Below, in pieces: positions 24,856 to 33,552 of a stretch of DNA of 38,925 nucleotides (position 1 is its first letter; each line of letters starts with the position of its first letter). The stretch is from Heliobacteriaceae bacterium (GTDB lineage Bacteria > Cyanobacteriota > Vampirovibrionia > Gastranaerophilales > Gastranaerophilaceae), in the NCBI GenBank assembly GCA_031265495.1, contig JAISCP010000148.1, positions 1 to 38,925 on the forward strand, in the 5' to 3' direction. Under the pieces are notes generated by a model. That model was not told where the DNA came from. It ran no database searches and saw only the letters and a program-made list of their open reading frames with translations. The translations under genes were made by a program, and so were the position numbers.

Positions 24856-26118
24856 ATGCTTGACATAAAATTGATTAGAGAACGCCCGGAAAAAATAAAC
24901 GAATTGCTGCGCCGCCGCAATTCTGAATTATCCGTTGATGAAGTTTTGAAAATCGACACGGAGCGCAGAAAAATTCAGACACAGGCGGACGAACTGCGTT
25001 CAAAAAGGAAAAATGATTCACAAAAAATCGGAGAACTAAAGAAAAAAGGAGAGAACACCAACGAAATTCAAGAATTGGTTAAAAAACTCGGCAATGATAT
25101 TAAAGAACTGGAAGAAAAAGAAGCTCAACTGGACGAGGCACAGCGCAGTCTGCTGCTGAATATCCCGAACATTCCCGATGAAACAACGCCAATCGGAAGT
25201 TCCGAAGCCGATAATGTTGTGGTAAGCAGGTTCGGCGAACCCGCAAAATTTGATTTTGAGCCAAAAGCCCACTGGGATTTGACGGAAGAAAAAGGGCTTA
25301 CGGATTTTGAACGCGGGGTAAAGATTTCGCAGTCAAGGTTTGTCATGTATCGCGGCAAGGGGGCTAAGCTTGAACGCGCTATTATAAGCTTTTTTCTTGA
25401 TGAACACACCAAAAACGGCTACGAGGAAATTCTGCCGCCGTTTATGGCAAATGCGCAGACTATGACGGGAACAGGACAACTTCCAAAGTTCAAAGAGGAC
25501 ATGTACAAATGTGAGGAAGAAGATTTATACTTAATCCCTACGGCTGAAGTTCCGGTAACCAATATTTATGCAGATGAAATTCTTGCCGAAGATGATTTGC
25601 CCAAGTATATGACGGCTTATACTCCGTGTTTCAGGCGTGAAGCGGGTTCTGCCGGCAAGGATACGCGGGGGCTTATACGCGTTCACCAGTTTAATAAAGT
25701 GGAGCTGGTAAAGCTTTGCACTCCCGAAACAAGCGCGGCGGAGCACGAAAAGCTTACGGCCGATGCTGAAAGGATGCTGCAGCTGCTGGAACTGCCTTAC
25801 CGGAAAGTTGCGCTCAGTACGGGCGATATAGGGTTTTCAGCGAATAAATGCTGGGATTTGGAAGTATGGATGCCTTCTTATAATGATTACAAAGAGATTT
25901 CAAGCTGTTCTAACTTCGGGGATTACCAAGCGCGGCGCGCGAACATCAGATACAAGGAAAAAGCGTCGGGCAAAAACCGTCTTGTACACACGATTAACGG
26001 TTCAGGACTCGCTGTCGGCAGAACTTTTGCCGCAATTCTTGAGAACTTCCAGCAAGCGGGCGGAACAATTTTAATACCGGAAGTGTTAAGAAAGTACACC
26101 GGCTTTGACATGATTTAA
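24856..26118 (+). CDS. serS: seryl-tRNA synthetase
   Basis: Class II aminoacyl-tRNA synthetase charging tRNA-Ser, 420 residues, full length. The start [20 protein letters not shown] leads into the long antiparallel coiled coil (about residues 25-105) that grips the tRNA. Motif 2 is [21 protein letters not shown], quoted in part as FRREAG near residue 260. Motif 3 is [13 protein letters not shown] near the end, preceded by [13 protein letters not shown]. It stands as a single gene with no T-box or attenuator visible upstream. Confidence 0.96.
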   Translation: MLDIKLIRERPEKINELLRRRNSELSVDEVLKIDTERRKIQTQADELRSKRKNDSQKIGELKKKGENTNEIQELVKKLGNDIKELEEKEAQLDEAQRSLLLNIPNIPDETTPIGSSEADNVVVSRFGEPAKFDFEPKAHWDLTEEKGLTDFERGVKISQSRFVMYRGKGAKLERAIISFFLDEHTKNGYEEILPPFMANAQTMTGTGQLPKFKEDMYKCEEEDLYLIPTAEVPVTNIYADEILAEDDLPKYMTAYTPCFRREAGSAGKDTRGLIRVHQFNKVELVKLCTPETSAAEHEKLTADAERMLQLLELPYRKVALSTGDIGFSANKCWDLEVWMPSYNDYKEISSCSNFGDYQARRANIRYKEKASGKNRLVHTINGSGLAVGRTFAAILENFQQAGGTILIPEVLRKYTGFDMI

Positions 26119-26239
26119 ACACCTTCATTGCTAAAGGCGGATGTAACAGCTTCCGAAAAGATTACAAATTTATTCTTCCAAAATGAGAAAGATTTTTCGT
26201 ACGAAGATAGTAAAATAAACTACTTTTTCAAGAACTTTT

Positions 26240-26268
26240 TTGTTATAAAATACTTTAAAAAATATAAT
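26240..26268 (+). promoter_or_regulatory. promoter of the mobile mystery A/B pair
   Basis: TTGTTA (26240-26245), 17-base spacer, TATAAT (26263-26268). Expected start near 26275, at the edge of the inverted repeat at 26276-26314. Confidence 0.6.
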
Positions 26269-26275
26269 AGATATG

Positions 26276-26314
26276 TTATAACTTTTTAGTGAAATTATAA
26301 TAAAAAGGTTATAA
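26276..26314. promoter_or_regulatory. inverted-repeat operator before the HTH gene
   Basis: TTATAACTTTTTA (26276-26288) and TAAAAAGGTTATAA (26301-26314) are reverse complements apart from one extra G. Lying between the promoter and the ATG, they fit autorepression by the HTH protein, the usual arrangement for antitoxin-like regulators. Confidence 0.55.
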
Positions 26315-26315
26315 T

Positions 26316-26759
26316 ATGTCAGATGATAAAAAATTAATGCGACGTTCGCTGGATAAAAAGTTTAAAGGATTATCAAAACTTGAAGAAAAGCCATTACAAG
26401 GCTGGATTAAAACAATCCGTGAAGCTGTCGGAATGACTACAAGCCAACTTGCAAAACGCATGGGAATTACACAGCCTCGCATTGCAAAAATTGAGGATAA
26501 TGAAAGTAACTTAAAAATTTCAACACTGGAAAAAGCGGCAGAGGCTTTGAACTGTAAACTTGTTTATATGCTTATTCCTAATGAACCCTTAGAGGAAATG
26601 GTACAAAAACGAGCTAAGAAAAAAGCTATGGCATTACTGAAAAAGGTTAATCAAAATATGGAACTTGAAAATCAGGGCATTGACACACAAGAACAGTTAG
26701 AAGACGCTGCGCAAGACTTGTTAAAAGGCACACTAAGCAGAATATGGGATGAGAAATGA
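26316..26759 (+). CDS. mobile mystery protein A (XRE-type HTH)
   Basis: A 147-residue DNA-binding protein. A basic N-terminus (MRRSLDKKF) is followed by an XRE/HTH_3 domain at about residues 30-85 (IREAVGMTTSQLAKRMGITQ, then PRIAKIEDNE) and a helical C-terminal tail. Fits the mobile mystery protein A family, which is found next to the Fic-domain mobile mystery protein B in horizontally moved cassettes and is thought to work as its antitoxin-like regulator. ATGA overlap with the downstream B gene. The preceding inverted repeat suggests autoregulation. The reading frame is intact. Confidence 0.82.
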   Translation: MSDDKKLMRRSLDKKFKGLSKLEEKPLQGWIKTIREAVGMTTSQLAKRMGITQPRIAKIEDNESNLKISTLEKAAEALNCKLVYMLIPNEPLEEMVQKRAKKKAMALLKKVNQNMELENQGIDTQEQLEDAAQDLLKGTLSRIWDEK

Positions 26760-27084
26760 GTAATATTTTTGAAGCTGACGATAGTTCAATACCATTGTCG
26801 GAAGAAGAAAAACAGGATTTAAAACAAAAGTGGGTTACGGTAAGACAGGAGTTAAACGAACTTGAAGCGAGAGGCATATTTGAGGCGCAAGTTTGGCTTT
26901 TAAAGTATAAAAAAGAGGTTTTGAATGTATCATTTTTGCAGAAACTTCATAAGAAAATATTTGCGAATGTTTGGAAATGGGCCGGAAAATTCAGGGTTAC
27001 AGAAAAAACTATATCAATGCTCTAAGAAAAGCCGATAGCGGGGATTATTCAGAATTGTTGGAATTTATAAACCAGATTTTTTGA
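26756..27084 (+). pseudogene. mobile mystery protein B (Fic), internally deleted
   Basis: The N-terminal part (about 85 residues, ending FANVWKWAGKFRVTEK) matches the start of Fic-domain mobile mystery B. It stops after ISML at 27025. A different frame at 27001-27084 (RKNYINALRKADSGDYSELL, then EFINQIF and TGA) matches the C-terminal end of the same family. The central part with the catalytic HPFxxGNGR loop, probably some 80-100 residues, is missing. The junction lies in ACAGAAAAAACTATAT, consistent with deletion between short A-rich repeats. The product would lack AMP-transferase activity. Confidence 0.72.
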
Positions 27085-27104
27085 AAACTCTGACACAAAA
27101 GAAA

Positions 27105-27176
27105 CTCCCCAGACTGGACTCGAACCAGTAACCTACCGGTTAACAGCCGGTTGCTCCGCCATTGAGCTACTGAGGA
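27105..27176 (-). tRNA. tRNA-Asn (GUU)
   Basis: Minus-strand cloverleaf: acceptor TCCTCAG pairs with CTGGGGA (one G-T), D arm with AGCTCAATGGC, anticodon loop CTGTTAA with GTT, T arm GGTTCGAGTCC, discriminator G. 72 nt without CCA, which is not encoded. Confidence 0.95.
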
Positions 27177-27360
27177 ATAATCTTGTTATTTAGTTGTGGG
27201 CGGAGCAGCTTGCTCCGTAATATTGAATTTGCCTCGTGAACTCGGCATAGGAGCTACTGAGGAATAATCTTGTTATTTAGTTGTGGGCGGAGCAGCTTGC
27301 TCCGTAATATTGAATTTGCCTCGTGAACTCGGTATAGGAGCTACTGAGGAATAATCTTGT
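27164..27360 (-). repeat. tandem 87-bp units carrying the tRNA-Asn 5' end
   Basis: Units 27164-27250 and 27251-27337 plus a partial third (27338-27360) share an 87-base period. Each contains the first 13 bases of the tRNA gene (TCCTCAGTAGCTC on the minus strand) and a hairpin CGGAGCAAGCTGCTCCG. The units differ at one base (GGCATAG versus GGTATAG). They lie just upstream of the tRNA, on its 5' side. Confidence 0.9.
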
Positions 27361-27390
27361 TTTATTCATTAATTATAAAATAAAATTTTT

Positions 27391-29130
27391 TCATGTCAAC
27401 GCTGACAATTTTACCAGATTTTCAAAATCCGCATGCCGCGCGGACAATTCCGCAAAGCCGCCTACATCCACAATCTGACCGTCTTTCAGGTAAACCAGTT
27501 TGTTACAGGCTTTCAGAGTCGAGAGTCTGTGGGCAATTGCTATAATTGTTTTGGAACCGCCAAGAACTTGCAGCATCTGTGTTATTTCGCTTTCCGTCTG
27601 GACATCCAGCGATGAAGTCGCTTCATCAAAAATAAGAATTTCAGGGTTGCGGTACAAAGCCCGTGCTATCGCAAGCCGCTGCTTCTGCCCCTGCGAAAGC
27701 CCGTTAGGAAACGCTTCAATATCCGGTACAAAATCAATTCGCGCTGCGTTCAATGCTTTCGTTACACCTTCCGTATCAATTTCATTTTCAGAAAGCCCCC
27801 AGACAACATTTTCTCTGAAAGATTTCTCCAAAACCTCAACCCGTTGCGGAACATAACCCGTTATATTTCTAAAGTACGGAAAGTTCTCCGCGGTTAAGCG
27901 AACGCCGTCAACGGTAATTTCACCCGAATCAGGCGGAAGCAAGCCGAGCAGTATGTCCGCAAGCGTGCTCTTTCCGGCGCCGGAAAGCCCGATTATACCT
28001 ATAAAATCGCCTCTGTTAATTGTCAGAGAAAGATTTTTAATAACAGGTTTATCATTATTGTACGAAAAATTAATATTCTTTAATTCAATTGAGCTTTTAA
28101 AATCAAGCTTTTTTGCAGGGTCGTTGTTATAAACTTTAAAATGCGCAAAATCACATTTTTCATACTCGTCGTTTATTCTCTTAATAAACCCTCTTGAGGC
28201 GTTAATATTTACAATTGCAGTTTGAATACGGTTGAGCGCAGGCGCAATTCTGAACAGCGCAGCGCCGATAACAGCAAAAGACGCAATCAGGCGCGGGTTA
28301 TTATCAGGATTTTGGAAAGAAATCACAGCAGCAAGAACTATTACAGAAATTACGACAATAATTTCCAGAATGTACGGCGGAATTGCCGCATAATATTCAC
28401 TCAAAGCCTGAACATTCCTGTACGATTTTTCATTTTGCAAATACCTTTCAAAGAAGAATTTTTCCGCAGTAAGAATTTTCAACTCTTTCAGGTTATTAAT
28501 ATTTTCGAGCACTGAAGAATTGTATTTTCGATATTCATCAGCCAAATCAGCAGCAAGAACCGTTGTACGTTTTTTTAAAAACTTATTTTGTACAGCCATG
28601 CTCACAGCCGCCACAACCATTGTAAGAAGCGCAGCCGCAGGAAATTTAATCAGCAGAAAGGCTGTTATTATCATTACTATTATGGAATTTATAAGCAAAT
28701 TCAAAGTCCGCATAATAAAAGTATCAACGGATTGTGAACATAAAGTGTTCACCACATACAGCTTATCAGCCTGCGAAGTATGCATTACATCACAGTAAGG
28801 CGCATAAATATAATATTCCATAAACTTTTTACTAATATCTCTTTTCCAATTTGAAACAAATTTAGTTTGTGCAAACTGGGTAAAGACCATAAAAAGATTT
28901 TTGAAAATGAATATAAACAATACAACAAACGCAATTACAGCAGGGGCAACATTCAGTGTAAAATTAAAGCTTTCAGGGTTAATCATCAAAATTACGCAGG
29001 GATAAATCAGCGCAATCCCGGCAAATTCCAAAAAACCGGCGGCAAAAGACATTGCCGCAAATCCCAGAATACAGCTGATGCGTCCTTTTCCGTAGTATTT
29101 TATGAATTTTGTGAAGTTTTCCAAAAACAT
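27391..29130 (-). CDS. ABC-type exporter, fused permease and ATPase
   Basis: A 579-residue half-transporter. Membrane domain with about six segments (residues 15-310, for example FVVLFIFIFKNLFMVF), then a nucleotide-binding domain with Walker A GLSGAGKST near residue 390, Q-loop YVPQR, signature LSQGQKQRLAIARAL, Walker B ILIFDEATSSLD and H-loop IAHRLSTL. The overall layout resembles MsbA/PglK-type lipid or oligosaccharide flippases; no peptidase or toxin-secretion domain is present. Functions as a dimer in the inner membrane. Substrate unknown. No carbohydrate genes are adjacent. Confidence 0.88.
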   Translation of the reverse strand: MFLENFTKFIKYYGKGRISCILGFAAMSFAAGFLEFAGIALIYPCVILMINPESFNFTLNVAPAVIAFVVLFIFIFKNLFMVFTQFAQTKFVSNWKRDISKKFMEYYIYAPYCDVMHTSQADKLYVVNTLCSQSVDTFIMRTLNLLINSIIVMIITAFLLIKFPAAALLTMVVAAVSMAVQNKFLKKRTTVLAADLADEYRKYNSSVLENINNLKELKILTAEKFFFERYLQNEKSYRNVQALSEYYAAIPPYILEIIVVISVIVLAAVISFQNPDNNPRLIASFAVIGAALFRIAPALNRIQTAIVNINASRGFIKRINDEYEKCDFAHFKVYNNDPAKKLDFKSSIELKNINFSYNNDKPVIKNLSLTINRGDFIGIIGLSGAGKSTLADILLGLLPPDSGEITVDGVRLTAENFPYFRNITGYVPQRVEVLEKSFRENVVWGLSENEIDTEGVTKALNAARIDFVPDIEAFPNGLSQGQKQRLAIARALYRNPEILIFDEATSSLDVQTESEITQMLQVLGGSKTIIAIAHRLSTLKACNKLVYLKDGQIVDVGGFAELSARHADFENLVKLSALT

Positions 29131-29195
29131 TTTTTGCTCTTAATTATAATATTAGCATATAAAAGTAGCAGAACAAGTTCGGGATGATGGGGCGA

Positions 29196-29432
29196 GTCTC
29201 TCTCCCTGCGGGAGAGAGTACAAACACTTAGCGAAACCATAGGTTGAGCTTAGTGTTTGGAGTGAGGGAGAAGCTGTACGATAAACAAGGAAAGCCATTC
29301 CGTAGTTTAACAGGGCGGAGTAGCATCCATGACATGTGTTCTAAATTTATTCTGTTTCGCGCCCCCTCACCTGAATTTCTAAATTCACACTGCGTGTTCA
29401 TTAAGAAATTCTTCCTCTCCCGTATGGAGAGG
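29196..29432. repeat. dispersed structured repeat (copy 3)
   Basis: Near full-length copy of the 3142-3362 repeat, with CTCTCCCTGCGGGAGAG on the left, the CAAACACTTAGC stem and CCTCTCCCGTATGGAGAGG on the right. With a CCTGAACTTGTTTCAGG copy at 29536-29560 it fills the 595-base gap between the ABC exporter and the BI-1 gene; no gene seen. Confidence 0.85.
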
Positions 29433-29666
29433 TATTTAGGGCGTGTTGACATTAAAATTCGATTCCCGTCACCCTGATATCAGTGATTAGGTGAATAGGA
29501 AAGAGCAAAAAGACCATCAGTATATGCAACCATCCTGTCATCCTGAACTTGTTTCAGGATCTGCACATAGCAAGCCACGCTATCCTCTCAAATTTCAGGA
29601 TGATGGGGTGGGAATGAGTCTTTCTCCCTGCGGGAGAGGTATTTAATAATACATCACATAAAAAAG

Positions 29667-29695
29667 TTGTTAAAATTACAATAATGTGTTAGCAT
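29667..29695 (+). promoter_or_regulatory. candidate promoter of the BI-1 family gene
   Basis: TTGTTA (29667-29672), 17-base spacer, TAGCAT (29690-29695), then AAGGAGG before the ATG at 29726. The -10 match is moderate. Confidence 0.4.
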
Positions 29696-29725
29696 ATAAA
29701 ATATAAGAAGTTAAGGAGGTAAAAA

Positions 29726-30487
29726 ATGTCCAATCCGATTTTAAATGAAAATTTTGCATCTCAGGAGAGAATTCTCAGCAGCGAGCCTATGACGATTAAC
29801 GGTGCGATTACAAAGACAGCGCTGTTGCTTGCGCTTGTTGCGGTAAGTTTTATTTACACGTGGTCGCTTGCATTTCAGGGGTTTACCGATAAAGTCCAGA
29901 TGCTTATATGGATAGGTGCAATCGGCGGCTTGATAAGCGTTCTTGCCGCAGCGTTTACTACGAGAGCTTCTATGGCAAAAGGAGAAAATCCAACGGCCGT
30001 AATCTGGCTGGCGCCGGCTTACGCTATTTTCGAGGGGTTGTGTCTGGGCGGAATTTCAGCCGCTTATGAAGCTTTTATGGAAGGAATTGTTTTGCATGCG
30101 ATTGTTGCAACATTTGCCGTAATGCTTGTTATGCTGGCGCTTTTCAGAACCGGCGCCATCAAAGTAACTGAAAAATTCCGTTCTGTGCTGCTTACGGCAA
30201 TGCTGTCTATTCTTGCGATATACTTAATTCAATTTGTTGCACAGTTTTTCGGACGCGGAATACCTGTGATATTTGGTTCCGGCATGTTCGGAATAGGGTT
30301 CAGCATTGTGGTAATCGCGATTGCAGCGTTAAACCTTATAATAGATTTTGATTTTATAGAACAGGCGTCTCAAAACCTCATGCCAAAGAATTACGAATGG
30401 TACGGCGCGCTTGGGTTAATGGTAACGCTGGTATGGCTCTACCTTGAAATACTCAGACTGCTGGCTAAACTAAACAGCAGACGTTAA
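29726..30487 (+). CDS. Bax inhibitor-1/YccA-family membrane protein
   Basis: A 253-residue polytopic protein with about seven hydrophobic segments (ALLLALVAVSFIYTWSL, GAIGGLISVLAAAFTT, YAIFEGLCLGGISAAYEAF and so on). It matches the bacterial YccA/YbhL-like group: MTINGAITKTALLLAL near the start, NPTAVIWLAPAYAIFEG in the middle and an acidic pair in LIIDFDFIEQ near the C-terminus, where the family has its pH-sensing aspartates. Proposed roles in the family are calcium leak or FtsH protease control; which applies is unknown. Strong ribosome binding site AAGGAGG. Tail overlaps the LysM gene by 18 bases in opposite orientation. Confidence 0.9.
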   Translation: MSNPILNENFASQERILSSEPMTINGAITKTALLLALVAVSFIYTWSLAFQGFTDKVQMLIWIGAIGGLISVLAAAFTTRASMAKGENPTAVIWLAPAYAIFEGLCLGGISAAYEAFMEGIVLHAIVATFAVMLVMLALFRTGAIKVTEKFRSVLLTAMLSILAIYLIQFVAQFFGRGIPVIFGSGMFGIGFSIVVIAIAALNLIIDFDFIEQASQNLMPKNYEWYGALGLMVTLVWLYLEILRLLAKLNSRR

Positions 30488-32554
30488 ATTGCCGTTTGCA
30501 TCCAGTTTTAACTGATATTGGTTAATATATCCCGGGAAAGCATCCATAAATTTTTGTTCTGCCGGTGTTAATGAGCCGCCGGAATTTTGTTTTGCAATTA
30601 AATCCTTATGAATAGCAACGCGTGTACATATCTCCTTTGCTTCCATTCTGGCTTTTTGACGAGCAGTATCTAAATCACTGCTGGTTGCTTTTGCTCTACC
30701 ATATCTAAATTGTCCGTCACTAATTCGTTGTTTTGGTTTTCCTATAAAGAATTCTTCAAACTGTAAGTTTGCACCAAAACTCGTACTGTTTTTTATATCG
30801 AGTGTTCCGTCATCATTTAGTTTATAAAGACCTGAATATTTTTCGCCCGTCGCGACTTTCTGGTCATTAGCTGTCTGAACTGAATTATCTGACGCTGCTG
30901 CTATGTTATCGGACTTTACTTCTGAACCTTGTGCCGCTTGTGAGTTTGTTGCAGTTTCTGTGATGCTGTCATCTACATTTGTTGAATTAACTAAGTTACC
31001 CTCTTTGTCCGTTATAACTTTGCTGTAGCTGCCGTCTGTACCTCTTCTAATTGTTGTGGTGTTGCCATTTTTGTCTTCTGTAATTTCGTGTCTGGTATCG
31101 TCATGCCATTTTATAATTTCTCTGCTGCTGCCGTCTTTGCTTATACTCTTTTCTGAAGTGTTGCCATACCATTCTTTTTTTATTGTTGTGTTGCCGTCTG
31201 CGTCTACATCTATTGTCCTTTTTCTGCCGTCTATGTAGTTTATAGTTGTTTGACTGCTACCGTCCTTGTTTTTTGTAGTTTCTTCTATTCTTTTTTCGGC
31301 GCTGTCCGCATATCCTTGAATTTGTTTTCTGTGGGTGCCGTCTTCGTTTTCTGTAACTTCTATGCTGTAACCATCTTTGAATGTTGTAACACTTTTGTAG
31401 CCGCCACCCGGATATGTTATAACTTCTTCGGTGGTGCCTTTGCTTGTGTCTGTTATAATTGCTTTGTAGGTGTCATCCGGGTATGGTGTAACTTCTCTGG
31501 TGACGCAGGTTTTGTCTGCGAGCGTTGTAACAATTTTATAGGATCCATCTATGTTTGTTGTATATTCTGAAATTCTGCCATTTGTCTCTTTTTGAACGTG
31601 TTTGTAGGTTCCATCTGTGTTTTTTGTATATTCTCTGATGTCGCCATTTGCGAATTTGTCAACGCTTTTGACGATGCCATTTGTGTATTTTATAACTTGG
31701 TTGTAGGTTCCATTTTGGGGGTTTTCTGTATATTCTTCAATGGTGCCGTCTTGGAATGTTTTAACCTCTCTGGTGTTGCCATCTTGGGATGGTGTAATTT
31801 CTGTGGCGACGCAGCTGCTGCCTTCGTATCGTTCAACTTTTTCTGTGCTGCCTTCTGCTCCTTTGGCGGCAGTATCGTCAGAGGCCGGGAGTGTGCCGGC
31901 AGAACCTAATTCATTAGCTCTTTTTTCTATTGTTCCTTTTAGAATATCTAATTGGACGGAGTCAGATACCCCATCAAGAGATATAGCATTAAGCTGCTCT
32001 ACGTCAGTTGCTTCATTTATCTGCGTTCTTATACTTAAAATGTCTTGCTGTTGTTGGTTTTTTGTTTGTATTTCCTGACGTTTCCGGTCTATACTTGCTG
32101 TTATATCAGTTTGTACGTCATTACTCAAATTCGCAGTTTTCAAACTGTCAGCTATTGCACTGAGGTCTTCTTCTGTCATTGCATTTTTTATTTTTGCATC
32201 AAAGTCTGCCGTTGTTGCTGCACCAAAGTCAGGTGGAGCTGCATCAGTCAACATCTCTTGATCACGAGTAAAAGTCTGTTTTAAAGCTTGTGTTTGTGTG
32301 TTAGCAGGGGCTGAAGGCACTGGTTGTGACGGCTTGGAATCAAATATTGAAGTTGTCAGTTCTTGACCCGGTTTTATCATGCATTTGCCGTTATCATCAA
32401 TTTGAAGTCTATTCTCTTTGGCAAGCTTTCGAACCATATTAGCAACTTCTGTATCAGATGCCTTTGGCATCCGGTCTCTGCATATTTTCCAAAGACTATC
32501 GCCTTTTTGTACTGTGTATTGTTGGTTCGGATTAGTGCTCACGCCGTTAACCAT
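30470..32554 (-). CDS. LysM-domain protein with long DG-rich repeat array
   Basis: A 694-residue protein. An N-terminal LysM peptidoglycan-binding domain occupies about residues 12-68 (YTVQKGDSLWKICRDRM to KPGQEL). A Gln/Asp-rich helical linker follows to about 220. Next, about 300 residues of degenerate beta repeats (DGTIEEYTENPQNGTYNQVI, FANGDIREYTKNTDGTYKHV) recall Rhs/YD or toxin-translocation repeats. A C-terminal region of about 130 residues begins near GEKYSGLYKLNDDG. There is no signal peptide before the LysM, so export route is unclear. Start ATG has GAGGAGAG upstream. Possible cell-surface or effector-like protein; function not assigned. Confidence 0.75.
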   Translation of the reverse strand: MVNGVSTNPNQQYTVQKGDSLWKICRDRMPKASDTEVANMVRKLAKENRLQIDDNGKCMIKPGQELTTSIFDSKPSQPVPSAPANTQTQALKQTFTRDQEMLTDAAPPDFGAATTADFDAKIKNAMTEEDLSAIADSLKTANLSNDVQTDITASIDRKRQEIQTKNQQQQDILSIRTQINEATDVEQLNAISLDGVSDSVQLDILKGTIEKRANELGSAGTLPASDDTAAKGAEGSTEKVERYEGSSCVATEITPSQDGNTREVKTFQDGTIEEYTENPQNGTYNQVIKYTNGIVKSVDKFANGDIREYTKNTDGTYKHVQKETNGRISEYTTNIDGSYKIVTTLADKTCVTREVTPYPDDTYKAIITDTSKGTTEEVITYPGGGYKSVTTFKDGYSIEVTENEDGTHRKQIQGYADSAEKRIEETTKNKDGSSQTTINYIDGRKRTIDVDADGNTTIKKEWYGNTSEKSISKDGSSREIIKWHDDTRHEITEDKNGNTTTIRRGTDGSYSKVITDKEGNLVNSTNVDDSITETATNSQAAQGSEVKSDNIAAASDNSVQTANDQKVATGEKYSGLYKLNDDGTLDIKNSTSFGANLQFEEFFIGKPKQRISDGQFRYGRAKATSSDLDTARQKARMEAKEICTRVAIHKDLIAKQNSGGSLTPAEQKFMDAFPGYINQYQLKLDANGNLTSAV

Positions 32555-32626
32555 AAATCTCTCCTCTATTTTATACTCTCTTATATCTATAAAAACAAGC
32601 AGCGCCTAAAAATTTCAATGTTGTAA

Positions 32627-32662
32627 AATTGTTTTTACAATTCTTCATAATTGTTTACAATT
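32627..32662. promoter_or_regulatory. pair of AATTGT-ACAATT dyads upstream of tyrA
   Basis: AATTGTTTTTACAATT (32627-32642) and AATTGTTTACAATT (32649-32662), each a perfect dyad, 21 bases centre to centre (two helical turns). The second covers the -35 of the tyrA promoter. Looks like a paired operator. Confidence 0.6.
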
Positions 32663-32682
32663 GCCGCTTTTTTTTGTATAAT
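32654..32682 (+). promoter_or_regulatory. promoter of tyrA
   Basis: TTTACA (32654-32659), 17-base spacer, TATAAT (32677-32682), then GGAGGG at 32690-32695 before ATG 32699. The leader would be only about 10 bases. Confidence 0.65.
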
Positions 32683-32698
32683 TTAAACTGGAGGGTTT

Positions 32699-33445
32699 AT
32701 GAAAATTGGTATAATAGGTTTAGGCTTAATCGGCGGTTCTGTTTTTAAGGACTTGAAAGCGCTCGGATACGATGTTATTGCTGTTTCCAAGTCCCGGCAA
32801 GGCGAAGGTATTTTCAAAAATTATGATGTCCTGAAAAATTGCGATGTTGTTTTCGTCTGCACTCCGATGAACAACACCCTGGCCGTACTTGACGAGCTCG
32901 AAACCGTACTGCCTGAAACTGCAATCGTAACTGATGTTTGCAGTCTTAAAGAGTTTGTGTGCACAAAAAAACGTCCTTACAGGTTTATTCCTTCGCACCC
33001 TATGGCAGGAACCGAAAACAAAGGGTTTGAAAGCTCTTTTGAAGGACTGTTTAAGGGCGCTAAGTGGGTTATATTAGAGGATAACGCCGAGTTAGCTGAA
33101 ATTATTAAAGCGCTCGGCGCAAAACCTGTTTTTATGAGCGCAAAAGAACATGACGAAGCTGCTGCAATGATTTCGCACATGCCTATGGTGATTGCGCAGG
33201 CTTTGTTTCTTGCCGCAAGCGAAAACCCTCTTGCGCTGGAGATTGCCGCAAGCGGTTTTCGCGACATGACCAGACTTGCGTTGTCAAACGAAGAAATGGC
33301 GGCAGACCTGGTAAATATGAATGCTGAAAACATTCAAACCGCTATTCTCAAGCTTTACGCCGCAACGGGAAAGTTAATGACAAACGATTACCCTGAATTA
33401 ATCTCGGAAATTAAGACTAAACGAGGACAGATGTTTAAAACTTAA
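32699..33445 (+). CDS. tyrA: prephenate/arogenate dehydrogenase
   Basis: Oxidative decarboxylation in tyrosine synthesis, 248 residues, cytoplasmic. N-terminal Rossmann domain GIIGLGLIGGS, VFVCTPMNNT and TDVCSLKEF, then the family motif SHPMAGTENKGFESS and the helical dimerisation domain (ISHMPMVIAQALF, ASGFRDMTRLA). It lacks a C-terminal ACT domain and a fused chorismate mutase, so feedback must act elsewhere. In cyanobacteria the counterpart prefers arogenate and NADP; this cannot be settled from the sequence. Promoter has a paired dyad operator. Convergent with accC. Confidence 0.9.
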   Translation: MKIGIIGLGLIGGSVFKDLKALGYDVIAVSKSRQGEGIFKNYDVLKNCDVVFVCTPMNNTLAVLDELETVLPETAIVTDVCSLKEFVCTKKRPYRFIPSHPMAGTENKGFESSFEGLFKGAKWVILEDNAELAEIIKALGAKPVFMSAKEHDEAAAMISHMPMVIAQALFLAASENPLALEIAASGFRDMTRLALSNEEMAADLVNMNAENIQTAILKLYAATGKLMTNDYPELISEIKTKRGQMFKT

Positions 33446-33467
33446 CGGGATAGCCGTCCGGGATTTT

Positions 33468-33483
33468 CCGGCTGTTCAGCCGG
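33468..33483 (+). terminator. hairpin between tyrA and accC
   Basis: CCGGCTG/CAGCCGG with a 2-base loop, 22 bases after the tyrA stop. The following ATTAGTTTAG is only a weak U-tract. It could stop transcription for the convergent genes. Confidence 0.45.
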
Positions 33484-33552
33484 ATTAGTTTAGCAAAACC
33501 GCGATAAGCTGATTAAGCAATTAACAGGGGGGAAGGTAAGCTCTGCGCCTGT

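Noticed and set aside
27164-27360. 87-bp tandem units as a CRISPR array or attachment site
   Set aside because: Units are contiguous with no spacers; only the tRNA 5' end is repeated, not the 3' end used by integrases, and no integrase is nearby.
31250-31570. Plus-strand ORFs opposite the LysM gene
   Set aside because: Low-complexity Cys/Phe-rich shadows of the repeat array on the other strand.
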